The notes under the pieces: generated by a model
Database searches by the model: none
Told to the model about the DNA's origin: nothing
What the model saw: the letters and a program-made list of their open reading frames with translations, nothing else
Part shown: piece after piece, positions 44,050 through 51,677 of the stretch
Position numbering within the stretch: position 1 is the stretch's first letter
Layout of the letters: each line of letters starts with the position of its first letter
Assembly: GCA_024698145.1 (NCBI GenBank)
Contig: JAILRO010000005.1
Location: 1 to 64,000, forward strand
Length of the DNA: 64,000 bases
Source: Lachnospiraceae bacterium
GTDB taxonomy: Bacteria > Bacillota > Clostridia > Lachnospirales > Lachnospiraceae
Direction: 5' to 3'
Made by a program: the position numbers and the translations under genes

Positions 44050-45480
44050 TTACAAAAGCTCCTTAAGTATCTGGTTAACCATGCCAGGATTAGCTTTGCC
44101 TTTCATGGCCTTCATAGTCTGACCAACAAGGAATCCGATGGCTTTCTCCTTACCGTTTCTGTAGTCTTCAACAGACTGTGGATTATCGGCAATAACCTGC
44201 TCGATTGTTGTGCGAAGTGCACCCTCGTCATTAACTGTCTTAAGACCTTTCTCCTCAACGTACTTGTCGGGATCGATATCCTCATCAAATATCTTCTCAA
44301 ATACTTCCTTAGCAACAGTTGAGTTGATTGCCTGTGAATCTGTAAGCTTAATAAGCTTTGCAAGATTTGTAGCAGAGAATGTTATATCGTCTGCATCCAT
44401 TTCCTTCTCTTTGACAATACGCATTGTCTCAACCATAAGCCAGTTAGAAACCTTCTTAGGATTAGCATCAAGGGCTATAGTCTCCTCAAAGATATCTGCA
44501 AGCTTCTTAGTTCCTGTAAGAATATCCGCATCATACTCAGGAAGTCCATACTCCTCCTGATATCTTGCTTTCTTCTCATCTCTAAACTCCGGCTGTTTGG
44601 CTCTTATATCCTCAAGCCACTCATCGGAAATGATGATAGGAACAAGGTCAGGATCCGGGAAGTAACGATAATCCTGTGCATCCTCTTTTGAACGCATAGC
44701 ATAAGAATATTCCTTATTATCGTCCCAACGTCTGGTCTCCTGAACAACCTTCTCTCCAGCCTCAAGTATATCTATCTGACGTTCGCGCTCATTTTCAATG
44801 GCTCTTGCAATAGCCTTAAATGAGTTAAGATTCTTCATCTCTGTTCTTGTACCGAACTCCTCTGCACCAACCTCGCGGATTGACAAGTTAACATCGGCAC
44901 GCATTGAGCCTTCATTTAACTTACAATCTGATGCCCCAAGATACTGAATTGTCATACGGAGCTTATCAAGGTATGCTATAACCTCCTCTGCACTTCTCAT
45001 ATCCGGCTCAGAAACAATCTCAATAAGAGGCACGCCCGAACGGTTAAAGTCAACCAGCGAGCTATCTGTATATGGATCATGGATAAGCTTTCCGGCATCC
45101 TCTTCCATATGAATCTCATGAATACCAATCCATTTTTTCTTACCATCAACCTCTATCTCAACCTTACCGTTACGACATATAGGATAGTAAAGCTGTGATA
45201 TCTGGTAGTTCTGCGGATTGTCTGGATAGAAATAATTCTTTCTGTCAAACTTACAATTCTGTGTGATTGTACAATTAGTCGCAAGTCCAACAGCAATAGC
45301 CTTATTAACTACCTCTTTGTTAAGTACCGGAAGTGATCCCGGCATACCTGTACAAACAGGACATGTATGTGTGTTAGGTGCTCCACCGAATTCAGTTGAG
45401 CAACCACAGAAAATCTTTGTCTTTGTGGCAAGCTCCACATGGACCTCAAGACCTATAACTGTTTCATATGCTTTTTCCAT
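44050..45480 (-). CDS. gatB: Asp-tRNA(Asn)/Glu-tRNA(Gln) amidotransferase subunit B
   Basis: GatB activates misacylated Glu-tRNA(Gln) or Asp-tRNA(Asn) with ATP for amidation. The 476-residue protein has the N-terminal 'VIGLEVHVELATKTKIFCGCS' and 'CPVCTGMPGSLPVLN', the conserved 'FDRKNYFYPDNPQNYQISQ', and the C-terminal GatB/YqeY domain ending 'GKANPGMVNQILKELL'. The ATG at 45480 is preferred over the GTG at 45486 because of spacing from AGGGG. It starts two bases after the gatA stop. Confidence 0.98.
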   Translation of the reverse strand: MEKAYETVIGLEVHVELATKTKIFCGCSTEFGGAPNTHTCPVCTGMPGSLPVLNKEVVNKAIAVGLATNCTITQNCKFDRKNYFYPDNPQNYQISQLYYPICRNGKVEIEVDGKKKWIGIHEIHMEEDAGKLIHDPYTDSSLVDFNRSGVPLIEIVSEPDMRSAEEVIAYLDKLRMTIQYLGASDCKLNEGSMRADVNLSIREVGAEEFGTRTEMKNLNSFKAIARAIENERERQIDILEAGEKVVQETRRWDDNKEYSYAMRSKEDAQDYRYFPDPDLVPIIISDEWLEDIRAKQPEFRDEKKARYQEEYGLPEYDADILTGTKKLADIFEETIALDANPKKVSNWLMVETMRIVKEKEMDADDITFSATNLAKLIKLTDSQAINSTVAKEVFEKIFDEDIDPDKYVEEKGLKTVNDEGALRTTIEQVIADNPQSVEDYRNGKEKAIGFLVGQTMKAMKGKANPGMVNQILKELL

Positions 45481-45482
45481 GC

Positions 45483-46952
45483 TCACTCACCCCTTTCTGT
45501 AACGTATGCAGGAGTCTTTACCTGCATTGTCTGTTCAAATGCGTATGCTGCACGTATAATGCTCTTCTCGTCAAAATGCTTACCAAGAAGCTGCAATCCT
45601 ATTGGAAGTCCGTTCTTGTCATATCCACAAGGAAGCGATATTCCCGGAAGACCTGCAAGATTAACCGATACAGTGTAGATATCCCCAAGATACATCTTAA
45701 TCGGATCTGACAACGACTCGCCAAGTTTTAAAGCTGTTGTCGGTGCAACCGGACCAAGTATTACATCATACTTCTCGAACGCTTTATCAAATGCCTGTTT
45801 GATAAGTGCCTTTGTTCTTAATGCTTTCATATAGTATGCATCAAAATATCCTGATGAAAGAACGAATGAACCAAGCATTATTCTTCTCTTAACCTCAGCG
45901 CCAAAGCCTTCAGACCTTGTCTTCTTATACATGTTGTGAAGATCAGAAAACTCTTCTGTTCTGTAGCCGTACTTAACTCCGTCAAATCTTTCAAGATTTG
46001 AACTTGCCTCAGCAGAAGCGATTATATAGTAAGCAGGAATTGCATACTCAACAAGTGAAAGGTCAAACTCCTCTACAATCGCACCCTTTGCCTCAAGTGC
46101 TTTTGCAGCTGCAAGAACACTCTCTTTAACCTCAGGGTCTAAGCCCTCACCAAGATAGTCTTTTGGAATACCTATTTTCATTCCCTTAACATCATCAGCA
46201 AGTGCTGATGTAAAATCATCACCATCTTCCTTAACCGATGTCGAATCTCTATCATCTTTTCCGCATATTGCCTCAAGAATAGTTGCACAGTCAGTTACGT
46301 CCTTTGCAAGGGGGCCTATCTGATCAAGTGATGAACCGTAAGCAATAAGTCCATAACGTGACACTCTTCCGTAAGTCGGTTTGATTCCAACAACTCCACA
46401 AAAGCCCGCAGGCTGTCTTATACTTCCACCGGTATCCGAACCCAATGCGTAAGGAACTTCGCATGCAGCAACCGAAGCTGCCGAACCACCTGATGAGCCA
46501 CCCGGAACTCTCGAAAGATCCCAAGGATTCTTTGTCTCACCATAGTATGAAGTCTCTGTTGTTGAACCCATCGCAAACTCATCCATGTTGGCCTTTCCAA
46601 CGATAACCGCCCCTTCATCTATTAACTTCTGAACAGCTGTTGCTGTAAATGTAGGTACAAAGTTAGAAAGTATCTTTGATGAACATGTTGTAAGCATTCC
46701 TGCAACACACATATTATCCTTAATAGCTACAGGAACACCTGCAAGCGGTCCTGTATATTTGCCTTCATCAATACCCTTCTGAACTTCCTCGGCACGCTTA
46801 AGTGCGCCTTCTCTATCTATTGTAACAAATGCATTGATATCCTTTTCTCTTTCTTCCATCGCATCAAGGTATGCAGTGGTTGCTTCCACAACGGATATCT
46901 CTTTATTCTTTATCTTCTTGCCAAGTTCTACGGCAGTCATGTTAAGATCCAT
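45483..46952 (-). CDS. gatA: Glutamyl-tRNA(Gln) amidotransferase subunit A
   Basis: GatA is the amidase subunit that releases ammonia from glutamine for GatB. The 489-residue protein has the Ser-cisSer-Lys triad: Lys in VAIKDNM near 78, cis-Ser in the GSSGGSAA segment, and Ser in GSDTGGSIRQPA. Length is standard. ATGs at 46955 and 46952 are adjacent; AAGGAG is better spaced for the second. It lies between gatC and gatB. Confidence 0.98.
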   Translation of the reverse strand: MDLNMTAVELGKKIKNKEISVVEATTAYLDAMEEREKDINAFVTIDREGALKRAEEVQKGIDEGKYTGPLAGVPVAIKDNMCVAGMLTTCSSKILSNFVPTFTATAVQKLIDEGAVIVGKANMDEFAMGSTTETSYYGETKNPWDLSRVPGGSSGGSAASVAACEVPYALGSDTGGSIRQPAGFCGVVGIKPTYGRVSRYGLIAYGSSLDQIGPLAKDVTDCATILEAICGKDDRDSTSVKEDGDDFTSALADDVKGMKIGIPKDYLGEGLDPEVKESVLAAAKALEAKGAIVEEFDLSLVEYAIPAYYIIASAEASSNLERFDGVKYGYRTEEFSDLHNMYKKTRSEGFGAEVKRRIMLGSFVLSSGYFDAYYMKALRTKALIKQAFDKAFEKYDVILGPVAPTTALKLGESLSDPIKMYLGDIYTVSVNLAGLPGISLPCGYDKNGLPIGLQLLGKHFDEKSIIRAAYAFEQTMQVKTPAYVTERGE

Positions 46953-46971
46953 CATTTTCTCCTTTCACACC

Positions 46972-47259
46972 TTAATCAAATGTTCTCGGAACCTTATAAG
47001 CTCCGTCTTTCTTCTCAGGTGCATTGGCAAGCATGTTCTCCCTGTCATCACCGTTTACCACTACGTCCTCACGGAATACATTGTGTACTGAAAATGTATG
47101 GCTCATTGGCTCAACACCATCAGTATCAAGCTCATTTAACTTACCAACATAATCAAGCATGTTTGTCATATCTTTCTTTGCCTGCTCTTTCTCTTCGTCA
47201 GAAAGTTCAAGCTTAGCAAGAATACCAACATAATCAATTATTTCATCAGTAATCTGCAT
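46972..47259 (-). CDS. gatC: Glutamyl-tRNA(Gln) amidotransferase subunit C
   Basis: The 95-residue GatC clamps GatA to GatB. Typical are the N-terminal 'YVGILAKLELSDEEKE', 'LDYVGKLNELDTDGVEP', and the C-terminal 'VPRTFD' tail. The ATG at 47259 is 8 bases after GGAGG; the earlier ATG at 47265 is too close. It lies 28 bases after the HAD phosphatase gene, so the gat genes probably share the promoter near 48833. Confidence 0.96.
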   Translation of the reverse strand: MQITDEIIDYVGILAKLELSDEEKEQAKKDMTNMLDYVGKLNELDTDGVEPMSHTFSVHNVFREDVVVNGDDRENMLANAPEKKDGAYKVPRTFD

Positions 47260-47287
47260 TGTCATGTCCTCCTATTCTCTATATCTA

Positions 47288-48112
47288 TCATATCAGACCG
47301 TAATGCACGAAAGCATTATACAGTCCTTCATCATTCACATCAGTTGTTATATAATCTGCAATCTTCTTGAGGTTATCTGTCGCGTTACCCATAGCGATTC
47401 CGACATTACAGAACTTAAGCATCTCCGTATCATTCTCGCCATCGCCGACACCAATTGTATCATCAATCTTTGCATCATAATAATCAAGAAGAAACTCGAT
47501 TCCTTTTCCCTTATTCATGCCCGGTTCAGAAAGTTCACCGCTATGACCCGGAAGTCTGATACCACTGTCCACTACTGTAAACTCTGCAGACATATCCGCT
47601 TTTACCTGTTCTAGCGTGTAGTCCTCTGTCACGAACAAAAGCTTTTTTATTCCAAGCTGTTCGGGATGTTCAATTCCAGAATATGACTTAAGCAGTGAAA
47701 ACAACTCCTTGTCATAAGGCACATCATTCTCCTTACACCAGTCGATATACTTGCCAACATAATCAAGTCCTATATCATTTATATACAATTCATCATCAGT
47801 CTCTAAGAATATCGACATCTTCTTCGGTTCAAAATAATCAAGAAGTTTCCTGTTCATCTCGGGCGTCATTGAACGATTAAAAACCACCTTGCCGTCAAGC
47901 TCGACATAGGCTCCCGCAGAGCCTATGATTCCATCAAGCTTAACTCTCATGATATTCTCATGCATCTCACATCTGGAACGACCTGAACATATGAATATCT
48001 TATGCCCGTTACTTCTTGCCAAATCTATTGCTTTCTCGGCACTTTCCGGTATTATACCGTTGCCGTCCACCAAAGTTCCGTCTATATCAAGAAAAACGTA
48101 TTTTGTGTTCAT
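47288..48112 (-). CDS. Cof-type HAD hydrolase
   Basis: The 274-residue protein has HAD motif I DIDGTLVDG at about 9-17, motif II 'FICSGRS' at about 35-41, the type-IIB cap, a motif III lysine, and motif IV GVGDGENDTEM at about 220-230. It is a sugar- or nucleotide-phosphate phosphatase of unknown substrate. It begins two bases after the cyclophilin stop. Confidence 0.93.
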   Translation of the reverse strand: MNTKYVFLDIDGTLVDGNGIIPESAEKAIDLARSNGHKIFICSGRSRCEMHENIMRVKLDGIIGSAGAYVELDGKVVFNRSMTPEMNRKLLDYFEPKKMSIFLETDDELYINDIGLDYVGKYIDWCKENDVPYDKELFSLLKSYSGIEHPEQLGIKKLLFVTEDYTLEQVKADMSAEFTVVDSGIRLPGHSGELSEPGMNKGKGIEFLLDYYDAKIDDTIGVGDGENDTEMLKFCNVGIAMGNATDNLKKIADYITTDVNDEGLYNAFVHYGLI

Positions 48113-48114
48113 TA

Positions 48115-48771
48115 TTACCTCATTGTAACTTTAACTCTTGGATTACCGTTCTCGTCTGCTTCTATCATTTCAACCTTGTCCATTACAACAGGCTCTGTAG
48201 GTGCGGAAACTGCGCCGTCACCACCATATGTACGAGGTACCTCAAGGAATCCGTCAACTACTTCCATACCCTCTGTAACTTCACCAAATGCTGCATAGTC
48301 TCCATCTAAGAAAGTACAATCTGCATAACAGATAAAGAACTGGCTTGATGCACTGTCAGGATTCTGGCTTCTTGCCATAGAGATAACACCCTTCTGATGA
48401 GAGATTTTGTTATCAACTCCGTTTGAAGCGAACTCACCCTTAATAGTCTCGTCACTTCCGCCCATGCCGTTACCGTCCGGGTCACCACCCTGTGCCATGA
48501 AGTTCTCAACTATTCTGTGGAAAGTCAATCCATCATAGAATCCGTTCTCAACCAACTTTTGGAAATTAGCACATGTAATAGGTGCAATATCAGGATAAAG
48601 TGTTATTACAAAGCTCTTACCGTTAAATGAATAACCACCGTCAGCATTTCCAGCGTCCTTATTATCTGCCTCTGTTGTATTCACGGTATTCTCTGCTCCG
48701 CATCCAGTAAATGCAAGTAATGAAACAGCACCCATAAGTGCTATCATTTTTTTGATATTCTTCTTAGACAT
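48115..48771 (-). CDS. Cyclophilin-type peptidyl-prolyl isomerase lipoprotein
   Basis: The 218-residue protein has a lipoprotein signal (lipobox AFTGC, Cys at about 23), a short linker and a cyclophilin domain with 'FHRIVENFMAQGGDPDGNGMGG', 'GVISMARSQNPDSASSQFFI' and 'FGEVTEGMEVVD'. It should catalyse folding of exported proteins at the outer face of the membrane. The ATG at 48771 follows GAGGTG. It is the first gene of the run ppi-HAD-gatC-gatA-gatB. Confidence 0.93.
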   Translation of the reverse strand: MSKKNIKKMIALMGAVSLLAFTGCGAENTVNTTEADNKDAGNADGGYSFNGKSFVITLYPDIAPITCANFQKLVENGFYDGLTFHRIVENFMAQGGDPDGNGMGGSDETIKGEFASNGVDNKISHQKGVISMARSQNPDSASSQFFICYADCTFLDGDYAAFGEVTEGMEVVDGFLEVPRTYGGDGAVSAPTEPVVMDKVEMIEADENGNPRVKVTMR

Positions 48772-48809
48772 AATTAAACACCTCTTATTTATATTATTAT
48801 AACATTCCA

Positions 48810-48838
48810 AGTTTAATTGATTATTGGGAAACTGTCAA
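48810..48838 (-). promoter_or_regulatory. Candidate promoter of the ppi-HAD-gatCAB run
   Basis: On the minus strand a perfect TTGACA (48833-48838) is followed after 17 bases by TAAACT (48810-48815). A TATAAT lies further downstream but without a matched -35. Confidence 0.45.
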
Positions 48839-48853
48839 CAAATTCATATATTC

Positions 48854-48882
48854 TTGACAGCACAACCAAGTACCTATAAAAT
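48854..48882 (+). promoter_or_regulatory. Promoter of the DMT transporter gene
   Basis: TTGACA (48854-48859) and TAAAAT (48877-48882) are 17 bases apart, 33 bases upstream of the ATG. It runs divergently from the candidate promoter at 48810-48838. Confidence 0.65.
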
Positions 48883-48915
48883 AACCGTGACATTTACGAA
48901 AGGTACGTAACTTAA

Positions 48916-49845
48916 ATGAATAACAACGGCAAAACATCAAAGACACAGGCAAAAGGCGTATTCTTCCTGCTGATAACCGCATTTATATGGGGAACTTCCT
49001 TTGTTGCGCAAAGCATCGGCATGGAGAAAATAGAAGCCTTCACATTCAATGGAATAAGAACCGTCATGGGCGGACTATTTCTTTTACCGGTAATCTTTAT
49101 ACGTGAACTTCAGAAAAGAAAGGAAGCCGGCGAAAAGGATAAAAAAGTCAAAAACATTTTTACAAAAAAGGCATTGAAATACGGAATAATATTGGGACTT
49201 ATATTCTTCACTGCAAGTAACTTCCAGCAGTTTGCCTTCTATTATTCAACCGCAGGTAAAATTGCATTTATAACTGCTCTTTACATGATCTTTGTTCCTA
49301 TAATAGGATTGTTTATCGGCAAGAATGTTCCAATACTCACATGGATATGTGTTGTATTCGGATTTATCGGAACTTACTTCCTATGTATCAAGCCGGGACA
49401 ATCATTTAATGTTAATAAAGGCGACCTGCTTGCGCTTGTATGTGCGTTTGTTTATGCAATACATATCTTAAGCGTTGAGAAGTTCTCGAAAGAGGTTGAT
49501 GGCGTGTTACTGTCATGTCTTCAGTTTTTTGTTGGCGGCGGGCTTTCTCTTATAATGATGTTTATATTTGAAACACCGGTTATTGCCAATATCCTTGTGG
49601 CAGCCAAACCGCTTCTTTACTCCGGAATTATGAGTTGCGGCATTGCTTACACATTACAGATTGTCGGACAAAAATATACAGAAGCAACCATCGCTTCACT
49701 GCTCATGTGTATGGAATCAGTGTTTGCGGTTATAACCTCCGCAATAGTCTTACACGAGTTCTTAACAGGTAGAGAGATAACTGGGTGCATTATAATGTTT
49801 GCAGCTATCGTCATATCACAGATTCCCACAAAGACAAACAATTAA
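48916..49845 (+). CDS. EamA/DMT-family transporter
   Basis: The 309-residue membrane protein has ten predicted segments in two EamA repeats. The typical start is 'FLLITAFIWGTSFVAQSIGMEKIEAFTFNGIRTVMGGLFLLP', and the second repeat begins 'GDLLALVCAFVYAIHILSVEKFS'. Members export metabolites or take up small organics; the substrate is unknown. The ATG follows AAAGG. It stands alone, with a strong terminator after it. Confidence 0.9.
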   Translation: MNNNGKTSKTQAKGVFFLLITAFIWGTSFVAQSIGMEKIEAFTFNGIRTVMGGLFLLPVIFIRELQKRKEAGEKDKKVKNIFTKKALKYGIILGLIFFTASNFQQFAFYYSTAGKIAFITALYMIFVPIIGLFIGKNVPILTWICVVFGFIGTYFLCIKPGQSFNVNKGDLLALVCAFVYAIHILSVEKFSKEVDGVLLSCLQFFVGGGLSLIMMFIFETPVIANILVAAKPLLYSGIMSCGIAYTLQIVGQKYTEATIASLLMCMESVFAVITSAIVLHEFLTGREITGCIIMFAAIVISQIPTKTNN

Positions 49846-49851
49846 AATCCA

Positions 49852-49888
49852 ACAAAAAAAGAAACTCCGAAGAGTTTCTTTTTTTCTT
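49852..49888. terminator. Bidirectional terminator
   Basis: GAAACTC (49861-49867) and GAGTTTC (49872-49878) pair around a CGAA loop, with long A and T runs on either side. It serves the converging genes at 48916 and 49892. Confidence 0.9.
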
Positions 49889-49891
49889 TTA

Positions 49892-51496
49892 TTAATCTTC
49901 CACTTTCGAAGGGGTTCTCGTATATTTGATACAAAGAAGTACAAGCACTGTAAGTATCACTCCAATAACAAGAGAAACCCATGCATTCCTAATAAATCCC
50001 GCTGCAATATAAGTAAGTGCCGATACAGCCGCTACAGTAAGTGCATACGGAAGCTGTGTTGATACATGATTGATATGCTCACACTCTGCACCTGCCGAAG
50101 ACATTATCGTCGTATCTGATATCGGTGAACAGTGGTCACCACAAACAGCTCCTGCCATACAAGCAGAGATTGAAATTATCATAAGATTGTAATCTGTATT
50201 CTGGAAACAGTTAACAACTATAGGTATTAATATACCAAATGTTCCCCATGATGTTCCTGTTGCAAATGAAAGACCGATTGCAATAAGGAATATGATACAT
50301 GGAAGGAATGCCTGCAAACCTGCTGCCGAACCCTCAACTATACCGGCAACATAAGGTGCTGCGCCAAGATTATCTGTCATAGCTTTGAGTGACCATGCAA
50401 AGGTAAGAATAAGTATTGCCGGTACCATTTGCTTGAATCCTTCCGGAAGACAATCCATAGCGTCATCAAATGATATAACTCCACGAAGCAAATAGAAAAT
50501 AATTGTTATAATAAGTGCACATGCAGAACCGAGAACAAGTCCTACAGAAGCATCACTATTAGCAAACGCATCGATGAAAGTCTCTCCCTTGAAGAAACCA
50601 CCTGTATATATCATACCTACGGTACAAAGTGCAATAAGAAGAATAATCGGAACGATCATATCAATGACTCTTCCGTTGTGATTAACCTTAAGTGATGTAT
50701 CCTCTGCTCCAACATAATTCTTATTAGCCCAATACTCATCAGTTAATGCATCATTTTCATACTTCTTCATAGGGCCAAAAGAAATCTTCATTGTTACGAT
50801 AAGTACCATAGTAAGTATTGTAAGCAATGCATAGAAGTTATATGGAATTGCCTTTAAGAAAAGACTCATACCGTTCTCGCCCTGAACAAATCCTGCAACC
50901 GCAGCTGCCCATGAAGAAATCGGTGCAATAATACAAACCGGTGCCGCAGTCGCATCTATAAGGTAAGAAAGCTTCTCACGGCTTATCTTCTGCTTGTCTG
51001 TAACCGGACGCATTACCGAACCAACCGTCAAACAGTTAAAATAATCATCTATGAATATTAAAACTCCAAGAAGAATTGTTGCTAACTGCGCGCCTACTCT
51101 TCCTTTGATATGTGTTGTTGCCCAACGACCAAATGCAAGCGAGCCACCGGTTCTGTTCATCAGCTGAACCATCATTCCAAGTATTACGAGAAATACAAGA
51201 ATGCCGACATTCCATGAATCCGAAACCACATGTACTATTCCGTCCTGAAACACATGGTTAAGTACCGCTACCGGATGGAACTTGCCCCAAAACAAAGCAC
51301 CTGTAAGTATACCAATAAAGAGTGAGCTGTACACCTCTTTGGTAATCAAAGCAAGCACAATCGCTATAAGCGAAGGAAGAAGTGCCCAAAAAGTCTCCGT
51401 CACCTCAACATTTTTCACTTCGATGCAGTACCATGCTATTACATAAAATACCAAAAGCACGATACCCGAAATCAATATCTTCTTGTTGTTTTTCAT
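49892..51496 (-). CDS. nhaC: Na+/H+ antiporter, NhaC family
   Basis: The 534-residue membrane protein has about 12 segments. The NhaC features 'ATFLSPLIAIVLALITKEVYSSL'-like start and the conserved 'GTSWGTFGILIPI' and 'GAVCGDHCSPISDTTIMSSAGA' segments are seen. Members exchange Na+ for H+, or amino-acid pairs such as malate/lactate or histidine-type substrates, so the exact substrate is uncertain. The ATG at 51496 follows GGAG; a longer reading to 51544 has no site. A single gene. Confidence 0.88.
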   Translation of the reverse strand: MKNNKKILISGIVLLVFYVIAWYCIEVKNVEVTETFWALLPSLIAIVLALITKEVYSSLFIGILTGALFWGKFHPVAVLNHVFQDGIVHVVSDSWNVGILVFLVILGMMVQLMNRTGGSLAFGRWATTHIKGRVGAQLATILLGVLIFIDDYFNCLTVGSVMRPVTDKQKISREKLSYLIDATAAPVCIIAPISSWAAAVAGFVQGENGMSLFLKAIPYNFYALLTILTMVLIVTMKISFGPMKKYENDALTDEYWANKNYVGAEDTSLKVNHNGRVIDMIVPIILLIALCTVGMIYTGGFFKGETFIDAFANSDASVGLVLGSACALIITIIFYLLRGVISFDDAMDCLPEGFKQMVPAILILTFAWSLKAMTDNLGAAPYVAGIVEGSAAGLQAFLPCIIFLIAIGLSFATGTSWGTFGILIPIVVNCFQNTDYNLMIISISACMAGAVCGDHCSPISDTTIMSSAGAECEHINHVSTQLPYALTVAAVSALTYIAAGFIRNAWVSLVIGVILTVLVLLCIKYTRTPSKVED

Positions 51497-51621
51497 TGTT
51501 TCTTTTCTCCTTATCCCGTGTATAAAAATTAAGTAATTACACATTGAATTATTTTATCAGTTTTTATATTTTTTTCAATCTTTTTTTAAGGTTTCGATTT
51601 TATACTTGCCTCATAACATAA

Positions 51622-51657
51622 ATTGTCCATTAGGTAGGGCTTACCATTGGGCACAAT
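51622..51657 (+). promoter_or_regulatory. Structured leader of the beta-helix protein gene
   Basis: An outer stem (51622-51628 with 51649-51657, two-base bulge) encloses an inner stem (51633-51637 with 51641-51645, one G-T pair) between two symmetrical ATT segments. It sits 7 bases before AAAGGAGG. It does not match a riboswitch class I can name. Confidence 0.4.
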
Positions 51658-51677
51658 CAGGTAAAGGAGGACGTTAT